From NCBI RefSeq assembly GCF_038150125.1, contig NZ_JBBVMF010000011.1, positions 104,700 to 168,699 of the forward strand: a DNA stretch of 64,000 nt, in the 5' to 3' direction. How positions within the stretch are numbered: the first letter of the stretch is position 1; every line of letters begins with the position of its first letter. Positions 26,443-36,535 of this stretch are shown here, in pieces. A program made the position numbers and the translations under genes. The notes under the pieces were generated by a model. That model searched no databases and was not told where the DNA came from. It worked only from the letters and a program-made list of their open reading frames with translations. The DNA is from SW132 sp038150125. Lineage in GTDB: Bacteria > Bacteroidota > Rhodothermia > Balneolales > Balneolaceae.

Positions 26443-29400
26443 ATGATCATTAACTCGAAAATTAATTTTACTCGGATACTTGCGTTTTTAGCCATTGCTG
26501 CAATTTCTTTAAGTGCCGTGCAATGCACTCGAACAGATAACACCCTACAGATCAGTAAGGAATCCCATCTTGCATTAATTGGGAATAACCTGGGGTCAAG
26601 AATGATGAATTTTGGCCACTTTGAAACCGAGATGCACCTTCGATACCCTGACAGTTTGCTTTTTATACGAAATATGAGCGACCCGGGTAACAGGCCTGGT
26701 TTTCGTCCACATTCATCCCGTAATTCACCGTGGGCATTTCCCGGCGCCGAGCAGTTTTATGATGAGTTAGCCACTAATTCGGGAAGTCAAGGACACTTTG
26801 AAACACCAGACGAGTGGCTGACCCGGCTCGAAACAGATATCATCATCGCATTTTTTGGATATAATGAGTCGTTCCAAGGTGAAGACGGTCTGGAAAATTA
26901 TAAGGCAGAACTGGATGCGTTCATTCGCTATACGTTAGACCAAAATTATAATGGAGAAACATCTCCGCTGCTTGCTATTGTTTCTCCCATAGCGTTTGAA
27001 GATCTATCAGAGGCACATGATTTACCCGATGGAAGTACAGAAAATGGAAATCTGAGTCTCTATACAGAGGCAATGGAAGAGGTTGTTGAAGAGCACAATG
27101 CACTTTCCAAAGGGCAAAAAGTGCTTTTTGTTGATGCATTTTCATCATCAAAAGATTGGTTTGAATCGGGTGATGAACCGTTAACCATTGATGGTTCACA
27201 ACTCACTGACGAAGGATATTCTAAGTTCGCAAAATTACTGGCTGATCGTGTTTTCGGTGAGGTTGATACGGAAGCCGAAAAATATCGAGATCTGGTTCAT
27301 GAAGCTGTACTTGAAAAAAACTGGATGTGGCATAATGATTACAAAATTCCGAATGGCGTGCATGCCTACGGCCGTCGCTACAATCCGTTTGGGCCTGACA
27401 ACTATCCAGCAGAAATTGAGAAAATTCGGCAAATGACCGCTATCAGGGATACAGCAATTTGGCGAGCAGCAAATGGTGATCTGATGGATGTGGCAGCAGC
27501 GGATCAAAATACCAGGGAGCTGCCTCAAGTGGAAACTAATTTTAATCCGGATAGGCATGGGAACCCCGAATATCTGTATGGTGATGATGCGCTCGAGACA
27601 TTTGAAATGGCACCGGGCTACGAAATTGAACTTTTTGCATCTGAAGAGGATTTTTCTGTTCTGGCTAATCCAGTTCAGCTTTCATTTGATACGAAAGGGC
27701 GCCTCTGGGTAGCTACCATGCCGAGCTATCCGCATTATAAGCCGGGTGATGAAAAACCTGATGATAAACTGATTATTCTTGAAGATACGGACGGTGATGG
27801 AAAGGCTGATAAACAGACAACATTTGTTGATGGATTGCATCTTCCGGTCGGTTTTGAGTTTGCACCTGAAGGCGTTTATGTCTCACAGGGCACAAATTTA
27901 ATGCTTTATAGAGATACTGATGGCGATAACAGGGCAGACACCAGTGAAATTGTGCTCAGCGGCTTTGATGACCATGATACCCACCATGCCCACAGTGCAT
28001 ACACGACAGACCCGTCTGGCGCTATCTACATGGCGGAGGGTGTATTTCTGCATACGAATGTGGAAACATCATATGGTCCGGTTCGGGCAACCAATGGCGG
28101 TTTTTACCGATACAATCCGCAGCGCCGCCACCTGGAACGAACGGCTCAGCTGTCCATTCCCAACCCATGGGGTATTGCATTTGACGAGTGGGGCCAGAAT
28201 TTCTTTGCCGAAACTTCCGGGCCCGATGTTCTATGGATGATGCCGGGTACGGTTAAGCCGAGATATGGGACAGCCACTCCAAAATCGAGAAACCTGATTG
28301 AGGATGATCATCGGGTTCGGCCGACGTCAGGATTGGAATTTGTGTCGAGCAGGCATTTTCCGGATGACGTTCAGGGAGATTTTTTGATCAACAACACGAT
28401 AGGATTTTTGGGTACAAAGCAGCATACATTGGAAGATGCCGGCACAGGTTATAAAAGCAGGCACAGACAGGATTTGGTACAGTCAAGTGATCGGAATTTT
28501 CGTCCTGTTGATATGGAATTTGCACCTGATGGATCACTCTATCTGGTCGACTGGCATAATGTATTGATAGGCCATATGCAGCATAACGCACGAGATCCGC
28601 TTAGAGATCACGTCCACGGCCGAATTTATCGAATAACCTATCCTGAACGGCCACTGGTTGAAACAGCAAATGTGGCGGGTGCCACGATCGGAGAGTTATT
28701 CGAAAATCTGAAGCTCCCCGAATTCAGAACTCGTGAACGAACCCGGCTGGAGCTGCGGAGCCGGGATGCATCTGATGTTTTACAGCACTTGGATACCTGG
28801 ATTAACAACCTCGATGAGAATGAAGAAAGATATGAGCATCACTTGTTAGAGGGATTATGGGTAAGCTGGGGATTGAACCGGGTGGACGAGAAGCTGCTTC
28901 GACGGTTGATTGAAGCAGAAGATCATCGGGTCAGAGCCGCTGCCGCTCGGGTGCTTCGATATACGGGTCACCAGGTGGATGACCAGGCAGACCTGCTTGT
29001 TCAGGCAGCCGGGGATGAGCATGGCCGGGTTCGCCTGGAGGCAATTGTAGCAGCTTCATGGCTGAATCAGGATGACGGTTTATCCATTTTAAACGAAGCC
29101 GGTAACTACCCTATTGATGACTGGATGAGACCTTCCTACGATACATCTCTTGCGCGACTGCTTGGAGAAACCGTTCAGGACGAAACACCCGAAGAAATTG
29201 AAACCAACCTTACGGGAACCGAACGAGATCTTTTCATGAAGGGGAGGGAGATCTTTGCCATGGATGGCTACTGCGGTACCTGTCATCAGCCTGATGGCAA
29301 AGGGTTAACGGCTTCAGGGTTTCCTCCCCTGGCCGGAACCCAATGGGTAACCGGGAATGAAGAACGGCTGATTAAGTTAACCTTACACGGGCTGTCCGGC

Positions 29401-29634
29401 CCTATAGAAGTGCTTGGTGAAGAATATCCTGGCAATGTTCCAATGACTCCTTTTGGTGGAATGCTCAACGACGAAGAGGTTGCAGCAGTTCTTACCTACG
29501 TCAGAAATGCATTTGGGAATGAAGCATCACCAATAACTCCTGAGAAAGTGAACGAGGTACGGGCAGCCACCCGGGATAAAACGGGATTTTACTCACCCGA
29601 AGAACTGTTGGAACAACATCCTTTGGAAGAGTGA
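26443..29634 (+). CDS. Fusion: SGNH-like domain, PVC-type propeller, HEAT repeats, cytochrome c
   Basis: 1063 residues. The lipobox-like end SAVQC suggests a lipoprotein. Residues ~35-290 resemble an SGNH/GDSL hydrolase (LALIGNNLGSRM, IIIAFFGYNESF, IDGSQLTDEGY), but the usual GDS Ser is missing. Residues ~380-745 are the PVC-type sugar-dehydrogenase-like beta-propeller (GYEIELFASEEDFSVLANP, DTDGDGKAD, GIAFDEWGQNFF). HEAT-like helices follow (~750-890), and then a cytochrome c domain with CGTCH (Cys944, Cys947, His948) and PMTPFGG (Met ligand). Such proteins are periplasmic and probably pass electrons from a sugar or alcohol substrate to the respiratory chain. Confidence 0.85.
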   Translation: MIINSKINFTRILAFLAIAAISLSAVQCTRTDNTLQISKESHLALIGNNLGSRMMNFGHFETEMHLRYPDSLLFIRNMSDPGNRPGFRPHSSRNSPWAFPGAEQFYDELATNSGSQGHFETPDEWLTRLETDIIIAFFGYNESFQGEDGLENYKAELDAFIRYTLDQNYNGETSPLLAIVSPIAFEDLSEAHDLPDGSTENGNLSLYTEAMEEVVEEHNALSKGQKVLFVDAFSSSKDWFESGDEPLTIDGSQLTDEGYSKFAKLLADRVFGEVDTEAEKYRDLVHEAVLEKNWMWHNDYKIPNGVHAYGRRYNPFGPDNYPAEIEKIRQMTAIRDTAIWRAANGDLMDVAAADQNTRELPQVETNFNPDRHGNPEYLYGDDALETFEMAPGYEIELFASEEDFSVLANPVQLSFDTKGRLWVATMPSYPHYKPGDEKPDDKLIILEDTDGDGKADKQTTFVDGLHLPVGFEFAPEGVYVSQGTNLMLYRDTDGDNRADTSEIVLSGFDDHDTHHAHSAYTTDPSGAIYMAEGVFLHTNVETSYGPVRATNGGFYRYNPQRRHLERTAQLSIPNPWGIAFDEWGQNFFAETSGPDVLWMMPGTVKPRYGTATPKSRNLIEDDHRVRPTSGLEFVSSRHFPDDVQGDFLINNTIGFLGTKQHTLEDAGTGYKSRHRQDLVQSSDRNFRPVDMEFAPDGSLYLVDWHNVLIGHMQHNARDPLRDHVHGRIYRITYPERPLVETANVAGATIGELFENLKLPEFRTRERTRLELRSRDASDVLQHLDTWINNLDENEERYEHHLLEGLWVSWGLNRVDEKLLRRLIEAEDHRVRAAAARVLRYTGHQVDDQADLLVQAAGDEHGRVRLEAIVAASWLNQDDGLSILNEAGNYPIDDWMRPSYDTSLARLLGETVQDETPEEIETNLTGTERDLFMKGREIFAMDGYCGTCHQPDGKGLTASGFPPLAGTQWVTGNEERLIKLTLHGLSGPIEVLGEEYPGNVPMTPFGGMLNDEEVAAVLTYVRNAFGNEASPITPEKVNEVRAATRDKTGFYSPEELLEQHPLEE

Positions 29635-29927
29635 CATGAGAAGCGGTTTTCAGAATTTTACAAGTGACTGTTTACAATGTGAATCGCAGTATATAGAGCC
29701 CATACGATGACCGGTATGGGAATATTACCTTGTAACTATTAACCAGTTAAACAGGTTTCTAAAGCTTGCTTACTCAACAAGCTCTGTGCAGAAGTTTAGT
29801 CTTCGATTGAAGAACCAGCAGTATAAAATTAAACTCTGGCGTTACTACATTTAGGAGTAAACCCCAGTTTAAGATGATTTAAAGTAATGTTTGCCTCAAT
29901 ACCCCATACCCGCTACATTGGACTCAA

Positions 29928-30659
29928 ATGAAAATTTCCCTCTTTATAACATGCTTTAACGACACACTTTTTCCAGAGACTGGAAAGTCAATGGTGCACC
30001 TTTTAGAGCGACTGGGTCACTCGGTTGACTTTCCGCTAGAACAAACCTGTTGCGGTCAGATGCATTACAATACTGGTTACCAGGAGGAGGCAATTCCATT
30101 AGTGCGGCGATTTGTGGATGTGTTTAAAAATGCGGAAGTGATCGTTGCACCATCAGCGTCGTGCGTAGGGATGGTTCATGAGTTTTATGGGAAAGTTGCG
30201 GAACGGTCCGGTGACCAGGCGTTGAAGAACAGAGTGGAAAAGATTGTGCCTAAAGTGTTTGAGTTGACACAATTTTTGGTTGAAAAACTCAGAGTGAAAG
30301 ACGTGGGTGCCTACTACCCGCATCGGGTGACATATCATCCAACGTGCCATTCTCTAAGAGTATTAAAAGTAGGAGATGCTCCCCTGGAGCTGCTTAGAAA
30401 TGTTAAAGGAATTGATCTTGTCGAACTTCCAATGGCTGAAGAGTGCTGTGGTTTTGGCGGAACATTTGCCATAAAAAATGCAGATACATCGATGGCGATG
30501 TTAGGTGATAAAATTCGGCATATTAAAGAGACCGGTGCGGAAGTTTGTTCTGCCGCTGATAACTCTTGCCTGATGCATATCGGGGGAGCGCTAAGCAGGC
30601 AGCGGAGCGGTGTTGAACCAGTTCATATTGCTAAGATATTAGCCTCGACGGAGGAATAG
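29928..30659 (+). CDS. lutA: Lactate utilization protein A (Fe-S oxidoreductase subunit)
   Basis: 243 residues, normal for LutA. It has two CCG (Cys-rich) domains: EQTCCGQMHYNTGY and AEECCGFGGTFAIKN, plus ITCFNDTLFPETG at the start and ACSAADNSCLMH-type Cys near the end. LutA, LutB and LutC together oxidise L-lactate to pyruvate on the cytoplasmic face. lutB follows after an unusual 200-bp gap filled by a palindromic element. Confidence 0.92.
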   Translation: MKISLFITCFNDTLFPETGKSMVHLLERLGHSVDFPLEQTCCGQMHYNTGYQEEAIPLVRRFVDVFKNAEVIVAPSASCVGMVHEFYGKVAERSGDQALKNRVEKIVPKVFELTQFLVEKLRVKDVGAYYPHRVTYHPTCHSLRVLKVGDAPLELLRNVKGIDLVELPMAEECCGFGGTFAIKNADTSMAMLGDKIRHIKETGAEVCSAADNSCLMHIGGALSRQRSGVEPVHIAKILASTEE

Positions 30660-30661
30660 AA

Positions 30662-30842
30662 AATCTCCCCTCTTGAGGGGGGACAGATAACGGAGCGTTT
30701 AGCGGAGTTGTCAGGGGTGTGTTGTGAACGATGATACAGTTTTTCGTTTGTCGAGGAGGACAGAACGTGAACCCACCCCTCGCTTATTATGACTGCTTAC
30801 GCTGTCATGATTACGCTTTCCCCTCCCGAGAGGGGAGGAATT
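30662..30842. repeat. Palindromic intergenic element inside the lut operon
   Basis: The outer ends are G/C-rich palindromes: ctcccctcttgaggggggac (30664-30683) and cccctcccgaggagg-like tcccctcccgagaggggagga near 30820-30840. Inner arms pair caggggtgtg (~30712) with cacccctc (~30775). The element has no gene and sits between lutA and lutB. It resembles the mobile palindromic intergenic repeats frequent in Bacteroidota, but no second full copy was found in this window. Confidence 0.55.
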
Positions 30843-30859
30843 AAAATTGAAAACCATCA

Positions 30860-32296
30860 ATGATGAATAGATCCAATTACGACCCAACTTTCGAAGAGTC
30901 CGCTAACGCCTACTTATCGAATACACAGCTTCGGAAGAATATTGGTCATGCTACACACGCTATTCGCGAGAAGCGTAAGGTTGTTGTGGATGAGATGCCG
31001 GACTGGGAAGCACTTCGAACAGCAGGGAGGCAGATTAAAACAAGAGTAATGCGACATCTCGATAAATATCTTCTGCAACTGGAAGAGTCTGTTAAAAAAG
31101 CAGGCGGATGCGTTCATTGGGCGCGAGATGCGGATGAGGCCAATCGTATAATTGTGGACCTTGTAAAACAGAAAGAGGTGCAGAATGTCGTAAAAGTTAA
31201 GTCGATAACCACCGATGAAATACAGCTTAATAAAGCATTGGCAAAAGAAGGAATTCAGGCACTGGAAACTGATCTGGCTGAATTGATCGTGCAGCTGGCC
31301 GAAGATGAACCATCACATATTTTGGTCCCTGCAATCCACAAAAACAGGGCGGAGATTCGGGAGCTCTTTCGGGAGAAACTGGGTCAAAAAGAGTTGAGTG
31401 ACCGCCCGGAAGATTTGGCGGAAGCGGCACGAGCATACCTGAGAAAGAAATTTTTAAATGCAAAAGTTGGTATCAGCGGGGCCAATTTCGGAGTGGCAGA
31501 AACGGGGACGGTTGCTGTTGTAGAATCCGAAGGAAACGGACGTATGTGCACAACGCTTCCCGATACGCTGATAACTGTAATGGGGATTGAAAAAATCATT
31601 CCCAGCTGGAAGGATTTTGAAGTGTTTATGCAGTTACTCCCTAGATCATCCACTGCTGAAAGAATGAATCCCTATAACTCATTTTGGACAGGGGTCACGG
31701 AGGGAGATGGCCCGCAGGAGTTTCACCTGGTTCTGCTGGATAACGGGCGGTCAAACGTTTTAGCTGACGAAATCGGCCGGCAAACCTTACACTGTATTCG
31801 CTGCAGTGCCTGTTTAAATGTATGTCCTGTGTATGAACGCACAGGCGGTCATGCCTATCATTCTGTCTATCCGGGACCCATTGGAGCCATTTTGACCCCT
31901 CAACTAAAAGGCCTCGATAACGAAAGTGCTGCTTCACTCCCATACGCATCAACCCTGTGCGGGGCCTGTTACGAAGTCTGTCCGGTAAAGATAAATATTC
32001 CCGATGTACTGGTCCATTTGCGAGGTAAAATAGTCGATCACAAGAAAAGTGTAGGTGGAATTAAACAAAAGACAGATCCGGAGCATATTGGAATGAAGAT
32101 GATGGCCCGCGCTTTTAAGAGTCGACACAGGTATGAACGTGGACAAAAAATAGCACGAACGGGGCAAAAGTTTTTTATGAAAAATGGCACAATTTCAAAG
32201 CTACCGGGTCAGCTTTCAGGCTGGACGGCGATGAGAGATCTTAAGCCAATCCCGAACCAAACCTTTAGAGAATGGTGGAGAGAACGTGATGAGTAA
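30860..32296 (+). CDS. lutB: Lactate utilization protein B (Fe-S, LUD domain)
   Basis: 478 residues, the usual length. The N-terminal ~290 residues are the LUD domain (GISGANFGVAETGTVAVVESEGN). Two [4Fe-4S] motifs follow: HCIRCSACLNVCPVY and STLCGACYEVCPVKINIP. It works with LutA and LutC in L-lactate oxidation. ATG 30860 or ATG 30863 can be the start. The stop overlaps lutC by 11 bases, so the two are translationally coupled. Confidence 0.93.
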   Translation: MMNRSNYDPTFEESANAYLSNTQLRKNIGHATHAIREKRKVVVDEMPDWEALRTAGRQIKTRVMRHLDKYLLQLEESVKKAGGCVHWARDADEANRIIVDLVKQKEVQNVVKVKSITTDEIQLNKALAKEGIQALETDLAELIVQLAEDEPSHILVPAIHKNRAEIRELFREKLGQKELSDRPEDLAEAARAYLRKKFLNAKVGISGANFGVAETGTVAVVESEGNGRMCTTLPDTLITVMGIEKIIPSWKDFEVFMQLLPRSSTAERMNPYNSFWTGVTEGDGPQEFHLVLLDNGRSNVLADEIGRQTLHCIRCSACLNVCPVYERTGGHAYHSVYPGPIGAILTPQLKGLDNESAASLPYASTLCGACYEVCPVKINIPDVLVHLRGKIVDHKKSVGGIKQKTDPEHIGMKMMARAFKSRHRYERGQKIARTGQKFFMKNGTISKLPGQLSGWTAMRDLKPIPNQTFREWWRERDE

Positions 32297-32945
32297 TTCA
32301 AAAAAAGAGATGCTTAACGCCATACGAAAAGCTATTTCAGATGTGCCGGAAAACGAAAAACCAGACGATATTGAGATATTAAGAACTTACAGGCAAGAAG
32401 GAGATCTGCCCGGAAATGAAATCGTGAATTTATTTATGGAAAGAGTTGGAGAATATAAGGCAACGGTGAAACGGGTTGCACAGAAAGATCTCCTAAATGT
32501 GGTAGATGAGAGCTGTCAGAAAGAAAATGTAAAGAGGCTGGTGATTCCAGAAGGCTTCAGGCAAGAATTTTTACCCACTACAGTGACGCCTCTATTTGAT
32601 TTTACTGATAAACCACTTTCTCATTTGGAACTGGACGAATCAGATGGTGTAATAACGACATGTGCTCAAGCAGTTGCTCAAACAGGAACGATTATTCTTA
32701 ACGCCGGAAATGGCCAGGGGAGGCGTGCGCTGACGCTGGTACCAGACTATCATCTCTGTTTGGTTCATGAAGATCAGATTTTGCATTTAATTCCGGAAGG
32801 TTTTGCTGCTTTAGAAGAGAGTATAAAAAAAGGGAGACGTCCCATTACATTTATTTCGGGTCCTTCAGCTACGTCAGACATCGAATTAAGTCGGGTTGAG
32901 GGCGTTCATGGTCCGAGGAGACTTGATGTGATTATTTATAAATAG
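32286..32945 (+). CDS. lutC: Lactate utilization protein C (LUD domain)
   Basis: 219 residues. LUD-family C subunit with GVITTCAQAVAQTGTIILNAG, ALTLVPDYHLCLV and ITFISGPSATSDIELSRVEGVHGP, the signature end of LutC. It completes the LutABC lactate dehydrogenase. It overlaps lutB by 11 bases and is followed by a 560-bp gap, so it probably ends the operon. Confidence 0.92.
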   Translation: MMSNSKKEMLNAIRKAISDVPENEKPDDIEILRTYRQEGDLPGNEIVNLFMERVGEYKATVKRVAQKDLLNVVDESCQKENVKRLVIPEGFRQEFLPTTVTPLFDFTDKPLSHLELDESDGVITTCAQAVAQTGTIILNAGNGQGRRALTLVPDYHLCLVHEDQILHLIPEGFAALEESIKKGRRPITFISGPSATSDIELSRVEGVHGPRRLDVIIYK

Positions 32946-33506
32946 TAGATGAGTACTTCTATTTTATATTGTGAAACCTTATAGAAAAAGCCGGGAAAAT
33001 GTTGTATCAAGCCTGTTTTAGAGTAGTCAGAGGTCGTTGAAATATTCATCTGTCAGCTGATTTTGCTGGCAGATGGGTGTCCTTATTACACCAGCCCGCA
33101 CAAGCAGTATGCAGGCGGTCAGTAATGCAAAGTCCTCCTGTTAATAGAATAACTTTAACGAGACAAGTTTTAATAATTGCTTGAAGATCTTGCACAACCC
33201 CTTGTATATAATGCTCTCTGCTATAGAGAACGGTGTTGTCGGTAGCTCAATGAAATGAAGTGCGAGCGGCTGTTTGAAAAGAGTTTTGGGTATCTATGCT
33301 GGGTGAAAAAATAAGTAGCTACAGAGTGGTGCGGTAAAACCTTAAAATAAAAAATGAGCACACCATATGCTGTATCAGATTACAATACTGAATGACATGA
33401 TAAATGGATGATCTGTCTAAAAAAGGTATTTAAATGCTACTGATGAAATTAAATAACAGGTAGTAACGGCCAAAATAAACTAAAACAATAAATATTGGAG
33501 TCTTAT
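32946..33506. other. Intergenic region, about 560 bp
   Basis: No gene. A small hairpin (ATCTGTCAGC near 33050 with GCTGGCAGAT near 33066) is the only clear structure. GGAG at 33497-33500 serves the next gene. Confidence 0.4.
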
Positions 33507-36194
33507 ATGAATTTCAAATTCAGTAGACCAGCGAGCTTTTTGAATATTTTCTTCTTCTTATTAACAATGTTTCTGTTGAAAAGTACGGGGGCATTTAAAG
33601 CCCAGTACGTACATCCGGAAGGTAGTAATGACCATATAGGGGCGGCAAAAGATTCACTTGCACAAGCGATAGAAGTTCGTCCCGGTTTTGAGGTTCAAAA
33701 AATCTATGAGGTGCCACGAGAGCAACAGGGATCATGGGTAGCTTTGAGTATAGGTCCAAAAGGGCATCTGATCGCTTCCGATCAAGAGAAGAAAGGGATG
33801 TTCCGTGTCAAAATTAGCGGGGACATCGATGATCCAGATGTTATTGCAGAAGAACTTACAATGCCAATTTCTGGTGCGCAAGGGTTGCAGTGGGTAGATG
33901 AGAACTTCTATGTAAATGTGAACGGAAGAGGTCTATTCAGAATGAAGCATGATGAAGAAAAAGGTCTGTTTAATATCCTGGAATACCTTGGCGGTCCTGA
34001 AGGCAGAGGTGAACATGGAAATCATGCCGTCATAAAAGCACAAGATAATAACGATCTCTTTGTAGTAAACGGGAATCATACTCCGCCACCTGCCTATACC
34101 TCAAGCAGCATAAAAAATTGGAAGGAAGACATATTGTTACCTCGGAACTGGGACGCACGCGGCCATGCCAGGGGAATAACAGCTCCGGGAGGGTATATTG
34201 CCCGTATCAATTCTGATGCTACGGAGTGGCACATGATCAGTATCGGATATCGGAATACCTACGATATCGCTCAAAATCAATATGAAGATCTGTTTGCTTA
34301 CGACTCGGATATGGAATGGGATATGGGGATGCCGTGGTACCGTCCTACGCGATTGCTTCATGCCGTTAGCGGAAGTGATTTTGGCTGGCGGAGTGGCAGC
34401 GGAAAATGGAAAGAGTATTATGAAGATAGCTTGCCCCCTGTCGTTAACGTGGGTCCGGGGTCACCTACTGGCCTCTTATTTGGGACGGGAGCAAAATACC
34501 CGGCAAAGTATCAGCGGGCGTTATTTGGTCTTGATTGGACATTTGGAACGATGTATGCTTTTCATATTAAACCGGAGGGGGCCAGTTATACGGCAGAGGT
34601 TGAAGAATTTCTTTCTGGTTCACCACTTCCGTTAGCAGATGCTGTTATCGGTAGTGATGGTTACATGTACTTTGTAACGGGGGGACGGGATAAAGAATCT
34701 ACACTTTATCGGGTTGTCTACAAAGGAAATATCTCTGCTGACGAAACAGAATTTTTTGAAGATAGCGATGAGTCAGAAGATCCGCGTGAACTGCGTAAAA
34801 CTCTCGAAGCCTTTCATGGAATTCAAGATCCTGAAGCTCTTGGTGCGTCGTGGCCTCATCTTAATAGTCACGATCGATTTATACGCCATGCCGCCAGGGT
34901 AGCTGTTGAATGGCAGCCGGTCGATACCTGGGCTGAAAAAGCAATGAGTGAGGTCAGAACACAGGCGCGCATTACAGCTTTGGTCGCATTGGCCAGGGCC
35001 GGTTCTGAACAGTATAGAGACGGTGCAACTGAATCGTTGTTAGAGTTAAATTTTGATGCACTGCCCACCATGCAAAAACTTGGTTATTTGCGAGGTGCAT
35101 CTCTTTTATTTATGCGGCTGGGTGACCCAACTGATCAACAGCGGTCTGAAATCAGCGACATTTTAGTCAATCATTTACCCCACGAGGATGTACGAGTGAA
35201 TACTGAAGCGATAAGGCTATTGGTCTATTTGGAGGAACCGCGTGTTATCGGAAAAGCACTGGCACTTTTGCAGGATAATAAAACGCCCCCGGCTCCCGAT
35301 TGGGATTCCACACTGATTGCCAGAAGTGAACAATATGGCGGAACCATCATGGAGATGCTCAACAACCCGCCTCCGGTTCATAAATTGGAATATGCATTCA
35401 TGCTTAGAAATTTGGCTCATGGATGGACCACTGAACAGCGACGGGAATACTTTGCATTTATTAATGAAGCGTCTGAACAGGGAATGGGGGGTAATAGTTA
35501 CATCGGTTTTTTAGAACGTATGCGTGACGAAGCGCTGAGAAATGCCTCAAAAGAGGAGATAGCAGCAGTATCTGACTTAACGGGCGTAAGCCTGAACAGA
35601 ACACCTGATTTTGAAATTAATCCGCCCGTTGGTCCGGGACGGGAGTGGACTGTGGAGGAAGCCTTAGAGGTGCTTAATGACGATCAGAACAGCGATGGCA
35701 ATGAAAGAACAGGTGAGCAAAATTTCGAACGAGGCCGAAGCCTGTTCCATGCGACATTATGCGCATCCTGTCACAGGGCGGGTGGTTTCGGAGGAAATAT
35801 TGGGCCAGATTTAAGTAGTGTGAGCAACAGGTTTAGTAGAAAAGAAATATTGGAAGAGATTATTCATCCGAGCCGGGTGATTTCTGATCAGTACAGTAGT
35901 TATTTGCTAAAGACCGATAATGGAGAATCGTATACCGGACAAATTGTAAAACGTCGGGATACAGTGGAGATTTACACACAGAATATGGATCAGCCTCCAG
36001 CGACAGTGCCCCGCGATCAGGTTGTTTCGATTGAAAAAGTTGAAACGTCCCAGATGCCCCCCGGATTGATTAACACATTGAATCCAGAAGAGCTGAGAGT
36101 ACTTTTCGACTATTTAATAGCAGGGGGAAATCCTGAATCAGACTTATATAACGAAAACGATGGTGGAGCCGGCGCAGAAAATGATGAGGATTGA
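33507..36194 (+). CDS. PVC-type heme-binding propeller/HEAT/cytochrome c protein
   Basis: About 895 residues. Start ATG 33507, 6 nt after GGAG; a TTG at 33495 is also in frame but less likely. Signal-anchor NIFFFLLTMFLLKSTGAFKAQ. A beta-propeller (~45-415) starts with EVRPGFEVQKIYEVP and includes GEHGNHAVIK and WRSGSGKWKEYYED. HEAT-like helices follow (~430-700). The C-terminal ~140 residues are the heme-binding domain of Pirellula/Verrucomicrobium type with LCASCH (near Cys752), IHPSRVISDQYSSY and TSQMPPGLINTLN (Met ligand). It is likely periplasmic, taking electrons from sugar oxidation. It is related in plan to the protein at 26443 but lacks the SGNH part. Confidence 0.85.
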   Translation: MNFKFSRPASFLNIFFFLLTMFLLKSTGAFKAQYVHPEGSNDHIGAAKDSLAQAIEVRPGFEVQKIYEVPREQQGSWVALSIGPKGHLIASDQEKKGMFRVKISGDIDDPDVIAEELTMPISGAQGLQWVDENFYVNVNGRGLFRMKHDEEKGLFNILEYLGGPEGRGEHGNHAVIKAQDNNDLFVVNGNHTPPPAYTSSSIKNWKEDILLPRNWDARGHARGITAPGGYIARINSDATEWHMISIGYRNTYDIAQNQYEDLFAYDSDMEWDMGMPWYRPTRLLHAVSGSDFGWRSGSGKWKEYYEDSLPPVVNVGPGSPTGLLFGTGAKYPAKYQRALFGLDWTFGTMYAFHIKPEGASYTAEVEEFLSGSPLPLADAVIGSDGYMYFVTGGRDKESTLYRVVYKGNISADETEFFEDSDESEDPRELRKTLEAFHGIQDPEALGASWPHLNSHDRFIRHAARVAVEWQPVDTWAEKAMSEVRTQARITALVALARAGSEQYRDGATESLLELNFDALPTMQKLGYLRGASLLFMRLGDPTDQQRSEISDILVNHLPHEDVRVNTEAIRLLVYLEEPRVIGKALALLQDNKTPPAPDWDSTLIARSEQYGGTIMEMLNNPPPVHKLEYAFMLRNLAHGWTTEQRREYFAFINEASEQGMGGNSYIGFLERMRDEALRNASKEEIAAVSDLTGVSLNRTPDFEINPPVGPGREWTVEEALEVLNDDQNSDGNERTGEQNFERGRSLFHATLCASCHRAGGFGGNIGPDLSSVSNRFSRKEILEEIIHPSRVISDQYSSYLLKTDNGESYTGQIVKRRDTVEIYTQNMDQPPATVPRDQVVSIEKVETSQMPPGLINTLNPEELRVLFDYLIAGGNPESDLYNENDGGAGAENDED

Positions 36195-36535
36195 GATAGA
36201 TAGCCTGTTTCTAAAGCTGAAAAAAGTTGAATCATAGCGTTGCCTTGTTCAAATCATTCACGCTAATACGCATATTAAAATATTAATCTTCATCAACTCG
36301 GTTTTGTAAAATCCTCTTAGAACCAGTTAGGTTTTAAATTGAACTTGATTCTATATAATCAATTGACAATCATAGGTTGAATCTGAGTTCGATTATTAAT
36401 CTCTATTATAGATCATTGAAAATCACCGCCGTTATCTTTAACGGGATCTTTGCCGGGTATGGAAAGGAGTCTTTTTTACATGTTTTTTTAGAACTAAACG
36501 GGCCATGTGGTTAAAAAAATTGTAGAACTTATGTC
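36195..36535. other. Intergenic region, about 340 bp
   Basis: AT-rich, no gene or clear structure recognised. It probably carries the promoter of the following sulfatase. Confidence 0.35.
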
